A stretch of 64,000 nucleotides of DNA from Nocardia sp. NBC_01329 (lineage in GTDB: Bacteria; Actinomycetota; Actinomycetes; Mycobacteriales; Mycobacteriaceae): contig NZ_CP108381.1 in NCBI RefSeq assembly GCF_035956715.1, forward strand, positions 1,736,001 through 1,800,000. The letters run 5' to 3'. The notes under the pieces are model-generated. The model worked only from the letters and a program-made list of their open reading frames with translations, searched no databases and was not told the DNA's origin. Each line of letters starts with the position of its first letter. Position 1 is the stretch's first letter. Both the position numbers and the translations under genes were made by a program. Below are positions 49,267 to 58,803 of the stretch, piece after piece.

Positions 49267-49782
49267 CTAGCTATCGCGGGTGGGCCGTCCGGCCTCTACC
49301 CACTTGCGGTGTCGTTTCACTGTGCGGTCGAAGATCCAGGAGATCTCTTTTCCGGTACGCCGGGAGAGCGCGAGTTCGCTCATATGTGTGGGGTCGTGGA
49401 AAGCCGTCCACATCGGGGAGTCGATGACACACAGGGGGTCCGGCCGCTCGGGTGGGCTCGGCGGCAGGAGCGCCCAGATTCCCTCCAACGCCCGACGAAA
49501 AGTCTCGCCGACGAAGTAGACGAATCGCGCACCGACTTCGAGGTTCTCCTCGGAGACCATATCGTCGAAGTTCGGGTACCGGCTGAGCATTTCGTGCTCT
49601 GCTATGACGAGCCCTTCGCGGGTCCAGAGGTGGCCGTCGAGTCCGGGGACATCGATTTCGACGAACTCGGTCTCGATGGCGTGCTGGTGCATGTCCACCC
49701 ACGCCCGGAAGTGTTCGTCGTTTTGAATTTGCTGGTATTCCAGCGTGTCCCGAACCGCTTCGGGTTCACCTGTCGAGGGCAT
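49267..49782 (-). CDS. Hypothetical protein
   Basis: A 171-residue acidic protein, mostly helical (TLEYQQIQNDEHFRAWVDMHQHAIE) with a region PLCVIDSPMWTAFHDPTHMSELALSRRTGKEISWIF near residues 115-155. The ATG follows a GGAGAG ribosome site. It has no membrane or signal segment, and I do not recognise the family. It lies just downstream of the MFS gene on the same strand's far side, with no clear functional link. Confidence 0.65.
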   Translation of the reverse strand: MPSTGEPEAVRDTLEYQQIQNDEHFRAWVDMHQHAIETEFVEIDVPGLDGHLWTREGLVIAEHEMLSRYPNFDDMVSEENLEVGARFVYFVGETFRRALEGIWALLPPSPPERPDPLCVIDSPMWTAFHDPTHMSELALSRRTGKEISWIFDRTVKRHRKWVEAGRPTRDS

Positions 49783-49847
49783 CGGCTCTCCATTTCCTTT
49801 TGGTGCAAGCCTATTTCATGGCCGATTCCGCCCGAAAGTCGCCGACA

Positions 49848-51131
49848 TCAAGACCTGGACCGATCGCGCGGCGGCGTTCCTGTCACCTGTTCGCCGCGAG
49901 CGCTCTGTTGCTCAGGTTGCGATCGGTCGAGCCGGTGCAGTGCGAACGCCGACAATGCTCCGATGAGGCCGAGCCCGGCCCATACCACCTGATCCGCGCC
50001 GGCCGACCGGGCGGCACCGACGACGGCGCCGGTAGCGAGATTTCCGGCCAGGATGCCGATGCCGACGATCGTGTTGTAGAAGCCGTAGTGGGTGGCCACC
50101 AGCTTTCCGTCCGCGAGTGAGACGACGGTGTCCATCTCGAAGGGAAACACCGCGGCGGTGCCGATCGCGAGTAGCGCCGTGGCGGCCAGCAGCGCGACGA
50201 CCGCGGCGGCGACGCCGAATCGGCCGGGGCCGGGTACGGCCAGAAGTGGCAGGAATGCCGTGGCGAGGATCGCCATTCCCACCGCGAGGCTGCGTCCGGT
50301 TCCCCAGCGGGCCCTGAACCATCCGGTGATTCGTAGTTGTCCGGCTACGGCGACGACACCGGAGACCACGAACAGCGCCGAGACCAGCACCTGTGCGTGT
50401 GCACCTGCGAGGTACTCGGCGTGCAGGGGCAGGGCCAGATACACCTGGAACGAGAGCACATACGAGCCGATCATCGTCAGTGAGAACCAGAGGAACCGGC
50501 GGTTGGCCGCCACGGCGCGCCAGTCCTGCAGCACCGAGGTGTGTTCGGCGGCCTGCTGTTCGCGGTGGGCCGGGAGCGCCAGCAGCTGTGCGACGGTCAA
50601 GGCCGCGAAAACGACGGCCGCGGCCGCGGCGGTCACACGGAAGTCGAGAAACATCAACGCCAGGCCGACCAGCGGCCCGGCGAGGATTCCGGCTTGGTAG
50701 AAGATGTTGAACACAGCGAACGCTTCGATGCGGCGTTCGCCGGTGTCGGCGGCGAGGTAGGCGCGTACGGCCGGGTTGAACAGTGCGCCGGCGAATCCTG
50801 TCGCGGCGGAGGCGATCAGTAGCCCCGGGAGTGAGGTGGCGAATATCAAGAGGGCGAAGCCGCCGGTGCGCAGCAGGCAGCCGGCGACGATGAGCGGTTT
50901 GTAGCCGAGCCGGTCGGCGAGTGTGCCGCCGATCAGGAACATGCCCTGCTGGGAGAAGTTTCGGACGCCGAGCACCAATCCGACTGCCCAGGCCGCCAGT
51001 CCGAGCGGGCCCGCGAGGTAGCCGGCCAGATACGGCATCAGCATGTAGAACCCGAGGTTGATGCCGAACTGGTTGATCATCAGCAGCCGGGCGGCGAGAT
51101 CGAAGCTGCGGAAGCTCCTCAGTGCGGTCAT
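49848..51131 (-). CDS. MFS transporter of the LpqS/CysK2 copper-type locus
   Basis: A 427-residue transporter with about 12 membrane helices. The MFS loop GGTLADRLGYKPLIVAG follows helix 2, and the layout MINQFGINLGFYMLMPYLAGYLAGPLGL starts the protein. Its ATG shares a base with the stop of the CysK2-like gene. In Mycobacterium tuberculosis the homologous order lpqS-cysK2-Rv0849 (MFS) belongs to the copper-induced RicR regulon. I infer the same for this locus. The cargo is unknown; export of a copper-binding or cysteine-derived small molecule is a possibility. Confidence 0.85.
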   Translation of the reverse strand: MTALRSFRSFDLAARLLMINQFGINLGFYMLMPYLAGYLAGPLGLAAWAVGLVLGVRNFSQQGMFLIGGTLADRLGYKPLIVAGCLLRTGGFALLIFATSLPGLLIASAATGFAGALFNPAVRAYLAADTGERRIEAFAVFNIFYQAGILAGPLVGLALMFLDFRVTAAAAAVVFAALTVAQLLALPAHREQQAAEHTSVLQDWRAVAANRRFLWFSLTMIGSYVLSFQVYLALPLHAEYLAGAHAQVLVSALFVVSGVVAVAGQLRITGWFRARWGTGRSLAVGMAILATAFLPLLAVPGPGRFGVAAAVVALLAATALLAIGTAAVFPFEMDTVVSLADGKLVATHYGFYNTIVGIGILAGNLATGAVVGAARSAGADQVVWAGLGLIGALSAFALHRLDRSQPEQQSARGEQVTGTPPRDRSRS

Positions 51132-52255
51132 CACGCTCCTTCTCCTGCCCGGTCGGTGTCGCGCGGGTCGATGATGGTGGTGCAGCGGGTCCATGAGTGC
51201 ACCACTCGTTGTGCCGGATGCGCGATGGTGTCCGGTTCGATCGGTGGGCCGGAGTCGAGCAGGCCGTGCGTGCGGCAGTACTCGTCGTTGTAGACGGTGT
51301 CGAAATAGCGTTGTGGCCCGTCGGGGAACACCGCCGCGATCCGGGTGTCGGCCGGGAGAGTGCGCGCGGCCCACCCGGCGACCAGCGCCACGGCTCCTAC
51401 GCTCCATCCGCCGGTCGCGTAATGGGTGCCGGCCAGCGCGCGACACGCCCAGACCGCTTCGGCCGGTGCCACCCAATGCACTTCGTGGAAGGCCGGGTAG
51501 TCGACGTTACGGGGGAAAATGCTGGAGCCGAGCCCGCGCATCACCCGGGGGCCGGCGGGTTGGCCGAAGATCGTGGAGGCGACCGTGTCCACGCCGATCA
51601 GCAACAAGTCGGGGTTGAACCGGCGCAGGACGCGTGCCACACCGGCGGAGTGCCCGCCGGTGCCGACTGCGCACACCAGCACATCTACCCCGCCCAGCTG
51701 TTGCATGAGCTCCAGTCCGAGGGACTCGTATCCGTCGATATTGTCGGGGTTGCTGTACTGGTCGGGGCACCATGCCCCGGGCTCGGCCGCCGAGAGTTCG
51801 ATGACACGGTCGCGGCGGGCCTGTTGCCAGCCGCCGGTGGGGTGGGGCTCGCCGACCGGTTCGACGCGGGCGCCGTACGAGGTGAGCATGCGTTCCACGA
51901 TCGGTTCGAGTCCCGGATCGGTCACCACGGTGACCGGATGGTGGTGCACGGCGCCCGCCAGCGCCAATCCCAGTCCGAGAGTGCCGCTGGTGGATTCGAT
52001 GATGCGAGCCCCCGGCATCAGGTCGCCGCGCTGTATTGCGCACCGGACCATGTGCAGTGCGGGGCGGTCCTTCATCCCGCCGGGGTTGAAGCCCTCCAGT
52101 TTCGCCCAGAATCCGCGGCCGGGGGGCGCCAGCGGCGCACCGATCCACAGCACGGGGGTATTGCCGACCAGCGAACTCGATTCCCGCACCGGGGCGGGCG
52201 GGGCGAGCACAGCCGCAGAGGTCTCGGCGGGAGTGCCGGACACGACGTTGTTCAT
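51131..52255 (-). CDS. cysK2: Cysteine synthase-like PLP enzyme (CysK2 type)
   Basis: A 374-residue type II PLP enzyme. The lysine forming the aldimine is in [13 protein letters not shown] near residue 63, the substrate loop is [15 protein letters not shown] near 90-104 (instead of SGNTG of CysK), and the Gly-rich phosphate cup is [10 protein letters not shown] near 201. Mycobacterial CysK2 uses O-phosphoserine to make S-sulfocysteine; this protein shares its longer C-terminus and the STSGT loop. The start at 52255 removes a non-coding-looking extension; the ribosome site is weak. Coupled to the MFS gene by a one-base overlap. Confidence 0.82.
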   Translation of the reverse strand: MNNVVSGTPAETSAAVLAPPAPVRESSSLVGNTPVLWIGAPLAPPGRGFWAKLEGFNPGGMKDRPALHMVRCAIQRGDLMPGARIIESTSGTLGLGLALAGAVHHHPVTVVTDPGLEPIVERMLTSYGARVEPVGEPHPTGGWQQARRDRVIELSAAEPGAWCPDQYSNPDNIDGYESLGLELMQQLGGVDVLVCAVGTGGHSAGVARVLRRFNPDLLLIGVDTVASTIFGQPAGPRVMRGLGSSIFPRNVDYPAFHEVHWVAPAEAVWACRALAGTHYATGGWSVGAVALVAGWAARTLPADTRIAAVFPDGPQRYFDTVYNDEYCRTHGLLDSGPPIEPDTIAHPAQRVVHSWTRCTTIIDPRDTDRAGEGA

Positions 52256-52356
52256 GATTGTCGCTTTCTGTATCCGAACCGCCACAGCGGGCGGTGAAGC
52301 GGTGAGCAGGCAGCGAACACCGGCCGAAGCGCATGCCTCGGCCTGGCGCTGACCTG

Positions 52357-52773
52357 TCAGCGTCGGGAGATACAGAAATTCGTGAGTATGGCTCGCCCGC
52401 TCGATACGGGTAGGTCCGCGACCGGGGGGCCGCGGCTTCTGAGGGCGCCGGCGAGTACCAGAGCGATTGCGCCCACGGTGGCTGTTCCGAGGAATGCCGT
52501 CCACAGCAACGACAAAAAGGTAGCGACACCGGAGGGCAGTACCGACTTCTCGAGGCAGTGGATCATGTGCTGATCACAGTGCCCGTCGGGATGACCGCTC
52601 ATTCCGTGCAGGTGCGGGGTGTGCGAGCTACCGAAGGCCAGTTCGGCGACCGCGCGGGCAGGGTGGGTGTGCTGGTCTGCTCGGTGCAGGGCGCAGTCGA
52701 GGATCGGAGCAATGAGAAGTACCGCCATCAGCAGTATCGCCGATGTGCGCCGCAGACGAGCGGAAACGTTCAC
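52357..52773 (-). CDS. LpqS-like His/Cys-rich copper-locus protein
   Basis: A 138-residue protein from GTG 52773. A hydrophobic N-terminus ends in [12 protein letters not shown], which could be a lipobox-like or signal-anchor region. It is followed by a His/Cys-rich metal-binding stretch ([24 protein letters not shown]), split by spacing from another hydrophobic helix (about 95-115) and a short conserved-looking tail [10 protein letters not shown]. Composition and place upstream of CysK2 and MFS genes match mycobacterial LpqS. It probably binds Cu(I) at the outer face of the membrane. Confidence 0.7.
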   Translation of the reverse strand: MNVSARLRRTSAILLMAVLLIAPILDCALHRADQHTHPARAVAELAFGSSHTPHLHGMSGHPDGHCDQHMIHCLEKSVLPSGVATFLSLLWTAFLGTATVGAIALVLAGALRSRGPPVADLPVSSGRAILTNFCISRR

Positions 52774-53153
52774 AGCGGACCACTCGGATCCGAGTAACGG
52801 TGGGGGTCGTGTGGTGACACGGCGATTGTCGGAGAGGGTGCGCCGGCGTCGAGACGTCGAACATTGTCTGCGCGTTCGCACTGGACATCGGTACCGTCGA
52901 ACAGTCCGGTCACCTGCGCCACCTCCTTCTACTCATCCAATTGTTCTCGCGCTGAGGCCCTCTCGGTGAACCGACACCGCACCGGTCGCGAAACAACCTA
53001 CTCGCCCCATCCTCCGCCATCCTGTGCAGAGGCTCATCGATGGCGCCAACCATGGGAAGGATTCAACGGATATTCGGCGCCTCATCGGTGCGCCGGGCCC
53101 AACCGGCCGGCGCACCGATGACCGAGGCCCGCGGCCCGGTAGGGGCCCGATGC
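52774..53153. other. Intergenic region between HMA and LpqS-like genes
   Basis: 380 bases on the minus-strand path from the HMA chaperone to the LpqS-like gene. Small open frames occur but none is convincing. I do not find a second TACCC-N5-GGGTA box here, so the LpqS-like operon may be read from the promoter upstream of the HMA gene or from one I cannot see. Confidence 0.4.
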
Positions 53154-53360
53154 TCAGGCGACTACTCGGTAGCCGGCGGCTTCGACGGCGTTCTCGACGG
53201 CTTCGAGGTCGACCGTTTCATCGGCTTCGACGGTGACGCGGCCGGTAGCCGGGTCGGCGTCGACCCCGGTGACACCCTCGACGGCGCCGATTTGCGTCCG
53301 GACCTTGGAAGCGCAACCGCCGCAAGTCATTCCGGCGACGGTGATGATCGAGGTGCTCAT
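53154..53360 (-). CDS. copZ: Heavy-metal-associated domain protein (copper chaperone)
   Basis: A 68-residue HMA domain. The Cu(I)-binding motif is GMTCGGCAS (C-x2-C) near residues 9-17, and the betaalphabeta-betaalphabeta pattern is complete to AVEAAGYRVVA. The ATG at 53360 follows AGGAAAAG. It is a stand-alone CopZ/Atx1-type chaperone. A RicR/CsoR-like box lies 89 bases upstream. With LpqS, CysK2 and the MFS protein it forms a copper-response neighbourhood; no copper ATPase is present in the window. Confidence 0.9.
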   Translation of the reverse strand: MSTSIITVAGMTCGGCASKVRTQIGAVEGVTGVDADPATGRVTVEADETVDLEAVENAVEAAGYRVVA

Positions 53361-53448
53361 ATTCTTTTCCTGTCGATCGAGTGAGGCCCGCGGGTTCATC
53401 CGGAACGGTGATCGCCGGCCGCGGGGTCCGGCATCTCAATCAATACAT

Positions 53449-53463
53449 TACCCCCGTTGGGTA
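53449..53463. promoter_or_regulatory. RicR/CsoR-type copper operator
   Basis: TACCC-CCGTT-GGGTA matches the palindromic TACCC-N5-GGGTA core of copper-sensing CsoR/RicR sites. It lies 89 bases upstream of the HMA chaperone start, in the 159-base gap before the siderophore ATPase gene's end. The regulator gene is not in the window. Confidence 0.7.
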
Positions 53464-53519
53464 TGCAAGGAGGCGGCTGTTCTCCGCGGATCCCGCCTCA
53501 CGAGCATGGAACCCGGACG

Positions 53520-54365
53520 CTATCCGGCCTCGGCCGCACGACTCAGCGAGGAGATCATCGACACATCGGGCCGGGGTAACGCGTCCGGGACCACGATGAC
53601 TGCGCCGGTGACCTCATCGTTGATCAAACGGCACGCTATCCCGAAGACCTCCGTCACCAGCTCCGGAGTCAGGACCGTTCGAGGTGCGCCCTCGGCGACG
53701 ATGCTCCCGTCCTTCATGACGACCAGATGGTCGGCGTAGCGGGCGGCCTGTTGCAGATCGTGCAGCACCGCCACGACGGTGCGGCCCTGTGTCGACACCA
53801 ACTCGCGTACGAGTTGCAGCAGCGAGTACTGGTGGGAGATGTCGAGAAAAGTCGTCGGCTCGTCGAGTAGCGCGATATCGGTCTGCTGGGCGAGCACCAT
53901 CGCCACCCAGACACGCTGACGTTGTCCGCCGGAGAGCTCCTCGACGAGCCGGTCGGCGAACTCGTCCATCCCGGTGGCGGCCAGCGCGCCGTTGACCGCG
54001 TTTTCGTCGGCGCGGCTCCATTGCCGGAGCAAACCCTGGTGCGGGTAGCGTCCGCGGGCCACGAGATCGCGTACCGAGATACCGTTCGGCGCGATGGCGC
54101 TCTGCGGCAGCAATGCCACCTGCGTGGCGATATCCCTCGCCGATCGACGGCGTATATCGCGGCCGTCCAGTTCGACCTGTCCTTCGGCAGGGATCAGCAG
54201 TTTGATCAGTGTGCGGAGCAGCGTCGACTTACCGCAACCGTTCGGGCCCACGATCGCAGTGAACAGACCCCGCCGTACCGCGAAGTCCAGACCCGGGATG
54301 ATCGCCTTCTTCTCCAACTCCACCCGCAAACCGGTGGCGACGAGGCGGGGGAGTTCCATGGTCAT
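53520..54365 (-). CDS. Iron-siderophore ABC transporter ATP-binding protein
   Basis: A 281-residue FepC/FecE-type ATPase. Walker A is GPNGCGKST near residues 39-47, the signature LSGGQRQRV near 140, Walker B IALLDEPTTFLD near 159-170, and the switch His in VLHDLQQAARYADH near 198. The ATG at 54365 overlaps the permease stop (ATGA). It ends the minus-strand iron-uptake operon and drives the two FecCD permeases. Confidence 0.92.
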   Translation of the reverse strand: MTMELPRLVATGLRVELEKKAIIPGLDFAVRRGLFTAIVGPNGCGKSTLLRTLIKLLIPAEGQVELDGRDIRRRSARDIATQVALLPQSAIAPNGISVRDLVARGRYPHQGLLRQWSRADENAVNGALAATGMDEFADRLVEELSGGQRQRVWVAMVLAQQTDIALLDEPTTFLDISHQYSLLQLVRELVSTQGRTVVAVLHDLQQAARYADHLVVMKDGSIVAEGAPRTVLTPELVTEVFGIACRLINDEVTGAVIVVPDALPRPDVSMISSLSRAAEAG

Positions 54366-55468
54366 CGGCGAGCCTCCTGGGCCAGTAATGTGACGAGGTA
54401 GATGCCGCCGATCGTGACGGTGACGACGCCGACGGGCAATTGGGTCGGTGCGAAAAGGCGTTGGGCGGCCAGATCGGCGACTACCAGGATCAACGCGCCG
54501 GTGGCGGCTATGGGCGCCAACGACATCCGCGAACCGCGGGTCAGTGCACGGGCGATATGGGGTGCGGCCAACGCGACAAAGGAAATCGGGCCGGCCAGCG
54601 CCGTCGAACACGCGGTCAGGCCGACACCGGCCATCATCAGCCACAACTGTGTTGCCCGGAGCGGAAGCCCGAGACCCTGGGCGGCTTCGTCGCCCATATC
54701 GAACAGATCCAGTCGTCTGGCCGAGAGTCCAGCGGCGGCGATGAGCACCAGCAGCGCGAGAACGCCCGGCACGACCTGCGGCCACCGCAGCCCGTTCAGA
54801 GTTCCGGCGCCCCAGGTCGCGGCCGCCATCGAAGTTTCGAGTTCGGCGCTGCGGATCAGCCAGCGGTTCGCTGCCGTCAGCGCGGCGCTGATTCCGAGAC
54901 CGACGACCACCATGCGTAATCCAGTCGATCCGGATCGGAGGCAGAGCAGATAGACGGCCGCCGCCGCGACTGTCCCGCCTGCTATCGCACCGGCCGCGGT
55001 CGCAGCGAAACTGCCTGCTCCGGCGAATATGACGACGAGAACACCGGTATAGGCCCCGGTGTTGAACCCGATCACATCGGGCGAGCCGAGCGGGTTTCGG
55101 GTCAGCGACTGGAAGATCGCGCCCGCCACACCGAGCGCTGCCCCGATGACGATTGCCGCGAGCACGCGGGGTAGCCGCCATTGCAGCACCACGGTCGCGG
55201 GGAAACCGTCTTGGTTTCCGGTGAACACGCCGAAGGCCTCGGACGGCGCCACTCCGGCGCCACGCACCACCAGTGAGGTCACGGCGACGATCAGTATCGC
55301 TACTACGAGAATCGCGGTGACCAGCACAGTTCGGTTATGGATACGCAGGCTCGAGCGCCCCGGTCGCAGGACCGTATAGGCCGGGCGGTGGCCTCGCGGC
55401 CGCGTCATCGACTCGGGTGCGGGTGTGCGCGGTGCTGTGCGGTCGGCTGGGTGTCGTCGTGCGCTCAC
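54362..55468 (-). CDS. FecCD-family siderophore permease
   Basis: A 368-residue inner-membrane permease, about nine or ten helices. The start is the GTG at 55468, overlapping the other permease's stop (GTGA); an ATG at 55408 is an alternative that removes a disordered basic leader. Family motifs are QWRLPRVLAAIVIGAALGVAGAIFQ, NPLGSPDVIGFNTGA and GPISFVALAAPHIAR. It forms the heterodimeric channel with the next permease. Confidence 0.9.
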   Translation of the reverse strand: MSARRHPADRTAPRTPAPESMTRPRGHRPAYTVLRPGRSSLRIHNRTVLVTAILVVAILIVAVTSLVVRGAGVAPSEAFGVFTGNQDGFPATVVLQWRLPRVLAAIVIGAALGVAGAIFQSLTRNPLGSPDVIGFNTGAYTGVLVVIFAGAGSFAATAAGAIAGGTVAAAAVYLLCLRSGSTGLRMVVVGLGISAALTAANRWLIRSAELETSMAAATWGAGTLNGLRWPQVVPGVLALLVLIAAAGLSARRLDLFDMGDEAAQGLGLPLRATQLWLMMAGVGLTACSTALAGPISFVALAAPHIARALTRGSRMSLAPIAATGALILVVADLAAQRLFAPTQLPVGVVTVTIGGIYLVTLLAQEARR

Positions 55469-56472
55469 AGCTCGATCACCTTCCGTCGCCGGGCCAGCGC
55501 GATGAGGAACGGTGCACCGACGAATGCGACGACGATTCCCGCGGCCAGTTCCCCGGGGACGATGACCCGGCCGAGGATATCGGCCATGAGTAGTATCACG
55601 GCGCCGAGCACAGCGGAATACACCACTATCCAGCGATAGTCCGGACCGCACATCCGGCGGGCCAGATGCGGAACCATCAGGCCCAGGAAAACGATGACGC
55701 CCGCGGTCGCGGCAACCGACCCGGCCAGCAGTGTCGTGGCGAGGACCGCCATGATCCGCGTAGTTCGTGCCCGCGTGCCCAGGGATGCGGCGACCTCGTC
55801 GCCCATCGCGAGGGCGTTGAGCCGCCGGCCGGTGAACAATCCGAGCACGACGCCGGCGAGAACGAAAACGCTGATCGCGGTGACGGGCTGGAGAGACCCG
55901 ACAGCGATCGAACCGACGTTCCAGGTGCGCAATCGGTCGAATGCCTGCGGGTTCACCAGAGCCAGTCCCTGCCCGATACCTTCCAGGACGGCGGAGAGCG
56001 CGACACCGGCCAGGATCAGCCGGACCGGGTCGAAGTTTCTGCCGCGGCCGATCAGGAGTACCGCGACCGCGGCGACCACGGCTCCGGCGAAGGCGAACCA
56101 GATGTAGCCCATGACCGTCTCGATCCGGAAAACACCGACCGCGAGGACCACGCTGAAAGCGGCTCCGGCATTGATGCCGAGTAGTCCCGGGTCGGCCAGT
56201 GGGTTGCGGGTCAGCCCCTGGACCAGCGCGCCCGCCACACCCATGGCGACACCCGCGACCAGACCGAGTGCGGTGCGTGGGATGCGGCCGTCCCACACCA
56301 CGCTGTGGTCGGGATCGGCCGGATCCGGGGTGAGTAACGCGTGCAGGACGACGTCGGGCGCGACCGGACGCGCCCCGGTCATCAAGGACAGCACCGCGAC
56401 GAACGCCAGGAGCGCGACGAGCACCACCAGCCAGGCCGTGCGCTGTCGAGTGCTGTCTGTTCGTAGGCGCAT
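55465..56472 (-). CDS. FecCD-family siderophore permease
   Basis: A 335-residue permease with the same motifs as its partner: GRIPRTALGLVAGVAMGVAGALVQ, NPLADPGLLGINAGA and GVIVFLGLMVPHLAR. It is the first gene of the minus-strand iron operon. Its start lies 24 bases from an IdeR-type box shared with the divergent lipoprotein gene, so iron repression of both directions is likely. Confidence 0.9.
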   Translation of the reverse strand: MRLRTDSTRQRTAWLVVLVALLAFVAVLSLMTGARPVAPDVVLHALLTPDPADPDHSVVWDGRIPRTALGLVAGVAMGVAGALVQGLTRNPLADPGLLGINAGAAFSVVLAVGVFRIETVMGYIWFAFAGAVVAAVAVLLIGRGRNFDPVRLILAGVALSAVLEGIGQGLALVNPQAFDRLRTWNVGSIAVGSLQPVTAISVFVLAGVVLGLFTGRRLNALAMGDEVAASLGTRARTTRIMAVLATTLLAGSVAATAGVIVFLGLMVPHLARRMCGPDYRWIVVYSAVLGAVILLMADILGRVIVPGELAAGIVVAFVGAPFLIALARRRKVIEL

Positions 56473-56495
56473 GTGGTTACGTTAACCCGGGCGAG

Positions 56496-56514
56496 TTAGC
56501 GTAGGCTAATCTCA
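56496..56514. promoter_or_regulatory. IdeR/DtxR-type iron box
   Basis: TTAGCGTAGGCTAATCTCA matches 15 of 19 positions of the mycobacterial IdeR consensus. It lies between the divergent permease and lipoprotein genes, five bases before the lipoprotein ATG. The GCTAAT inside it (56505-56510) is also placed as a -10 element for a leaderless plus-strand transcript. Confidence 0.75.
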
Positions 56515-56519
56515 GCAGT

Positions 56520-57533
56520 ATGGTTCCATTCCGCCGCTCCACCCGGGCGTTCTGCCTCGCCGTCGCCGCTGCCGCAGCCTTGCTGACCAGCTGCTCGTTC
56601 CCCGGCGACGCGGCCACCGATACCGCACAGGTCGCCGACGACAACTGGCGTTTCGGCACCGCCGACGAGGCGACAGCGAAACTCGGTTCGGACGCCGCGC
56701 CCGGCGAGTTCCCGCGCAATGTCACCCATGCCATGGGCACCACGGAGATCCCGGTCGAACCGCAAAGGGTGGTCGTGCTGGACACCGGTGAGCTGGACGC
56801 TGTGCTCTCTCTCGGCATCACGCCTGTCGGTATGGTCACCACCCTGGGCGCGGCACCTGTCCCGACATACCTGGCCGACCGGGTCGAGGGAATCGAGACC
56901 GTCGGCACGATCCAAGAGGTCAATCTCGAGGCCATCGCCGAGCTGCGGCCCGATCTGATCCTCGGCAGCCGGAACAGGGTCGAGAAGTTGTACCCCCAGC
57001 TCGCCGAAATCGCCCCGACGGTACTGTCCATCCGCCCGGGTTACCCGTGGAAGGAGAACTTCCTGCTGGTGGGTGAGGCGCTCGGGATGGAGAACGAGAC
57101 ATCCGCTGCCCTCAATTCCTACGCCGACGCGATCGATCGGCTGAAGTCCTCGGTCCAGGGCGACCCGACCATCTCGGTAGTGCGTTTCATGCCCGACCGG
57201 CTGCGCCTGTACGCGAACAAATCACTGCTCGGTGTGATTCTCCAGGATGCGGGCCTCGCCCGTCCCGAGAAGCAGAACATCGACGATCTGGCCGTCGAGA
57301 TCTCTCCCGAGAACATATCGGATGCCGACGGGTCCGTTGTCTTCTACAGCTCCTACGGCGCACCGGATACCACCGGGGAGAACGCCGTTGTGCACGGCGC
57401 GGGTTGGAAGGCGCTGTCCGCGGTCGAGGACGGTAAGGCGTTCCGCGTCAACGACGACATCTGGTTTCTCGGCCTCGGCCCCACGGGTGCCGCACTGATC
57501 GTCGATGACCTCGAAAAGCATCTCGCCGGATAA
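56520..57533 (+). CDS. Iron-siderophore-binding lipoprotein
   Basis: A 337-residue FepB/FecB-type binding protein. The signal peptide ends in the lipobox LLTSC at residues 21-25. The domain begins around residue 70 with IPVEPQRVVVLDTGELDAVLSLG and continues with ELRPDLILGSRNRVEKLY and GWKALSAVEDGKAFRVND. Acting outside the membrane, it delivers ferric siderophore to the divergent FecCD system. The ATG has no ribosome site and follows an IdeR box by five bases, so translation is probably leaderless. Confidence 0.9.
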   Translation: MVPFRRSTRAFCLAVAAAAALLTSCSFPGDAATDTAQVADDNWRFGTADEATAKLGSDAAPGEFPRNVTHAMGTTEIPVEPQRVVVLDTGELDAVLSLGITPVGMVTTLGAAPVPTYLADRVEGIETVGTIQEVNLEAIAELRPDLILGSRNRVEKLYPQLAEIAPTVLSIRPGYPWKENFLLVGEALGMENETSAALNSYADAIDRLKSSVQGDPTISVVRFMPDRLRLYANKSLLGVILQDAGLARPEKQNIDDLAVEISPENISDADGSVVFYSSYGAPDTTGENAVVHGAGWKALSAVEDGKAFRVNDDIWFLGLGPTGAALIVDDLEKHLAG

Positions 57534-57638
57534 TCCGCCGATGCGTCGATTCCGGGCCGAGCTGCCGGCCGCACCCCGCTGTCGCGGACCCGTAGGCGAG
57601 TCTCGCGGAGTCGAGGTGCCGGCGGGGAAGCACCTGCC

Positions 57639-58580
57639 ATGAGCCGGCTCTCGCGACCACGGCCGACGCATGCCGAACGCCCCTGCGAGGTAGCGGTGTG
57701 GGAATCGATCAAGGCCGGGATCAGGCAGCGGTCGCGCGATAATCGGCTCCTGTCGATGCGGTTGACGATCGCCGAGGTAGGCGAGCTGTCCCCCGGGTTC
57801 GTCCGCGTGGTGTTGACAGGTACCGCTCTCGCCGAGTACGTCGACCCCTGGCCGGCCGACGCGTTCAAACTCGTGCTGCCGCCGGAAACGGGTGCGTCGG
57901 TGGATGCTCCGGTCCGCGCCGGATCAGGCATTCCGGAACGGTCCGGCGGCGGTGGGCAACCGATCCGCCGCGCGTTCACGGTGCGCCGATTCGATTCCGC
58001 GACCCACCGATTGGTCATGGATATGGCCCGCCACGACGAGGGCGCGGGTATGGAATGGCTCGCGGCCGCGCGGCCCGGCGATACGGTGTCGTTGTCGGGG
58101 ATGCGGCCGGAGTGGGCGGTCACCGACGGAGTGCGTGACCATGTGCTGATCGGCGATCACACCGCCGTACCGGCGATCGCGGCGATCATCGAGAGTCTGG
58201 GACCGGAGGATTCGGTGTCGGCGTATGTAGCTGTATCCACTCCGGGTGATCTCGAACTGATCCCGCCACATCCGAACCTGGCCCTCCATCGGCTCGAGGG
58301 GATCGACGATATCGTCGCCCACACCCCGGAGCCGGTGACGGCGGGTCGGCGGGCGCAGGTGTGGGTCGCGGCGGAAGCCGGGCACGTGCGTCTGGCCCGG
58401 ACCCACATCACCGGCAACTGGGGCACGAAAGGTGCGGATCTGCTTGCCCGAGCATATTGGAGACTCGGAACAACCGGTACCGACAGCGATTCGACGAGCC
58501 TGACCGAATACAAGAAGGCCGTCGCGCGCGGCGCCGATCTCTACGACCCGGAACTCGCCGAGGCGATCGATCTCGGCTGA
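57639..58580 (+). CDS. Siderophore-interacting flavoprotein (SIP/ViuB family)
   Basis: A 313-residue FAD-dependent reductase. The FAD motif RRAFTVRRFD near residue 111 corresponds to the family's RxYT motif. The C-terminal NAD(P) region includes VLIGDHTAVPAIAAIIESL and the C-terminal helix ITGNWGTKGADLLARAYWR. It releases iron from the imported siderophore by reduction. It follows the lipoprotein gene by 105 bases on the same strand, and shared transcription is likely. Confidence 0.88.
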   Translation: MSRLSRPRPTHAERPCEVAVWESIKAGIRQRSRDNRLLSMRLTIAEVGELSPGFVRVVLTGTALAEYVDPWPADAFKLVLPPETGASVDAPVRAGSGIPERSGGGGQPIRRAFTVRRFDSATHRLVMDMARHDEGAGMEWLAAARPGDTVSLSGMRPEWAVTDGVRDHVLIGDHTAVPAIAAIIESLGPEDSVSAYVAVSTPGDLELIPPHPNLALHRLEGIDDIVAHTPEPVTAGRRAQVWVAAEAGHVRLARTHITGNWGTKGADLLARAYWRLGTTGTDSDSTSLTEYKKAVARGADLYDPELAEAIDLG

Positions 58581-58803
58581 TCTGTCGAGCCACCGGCCGA
58601 CGGATGGCATCGCCGAGTGAGGCGAACTCCGCCGGAGTCCGGCCGGCGGTCGTGGAGATCGAAAATCTGTGGCAGACTGCCGGTCTCTGGACATGTCGTC
58701 CGTCTCCCCGATTTCGATCGCTGTATCGCCACCTGTGTCATTCATCCCGGCCGGTGACGTCGGTTCCGGCCTTCGGGCCTGGCAACAACTGGAGTGAAAG
58801 CCC

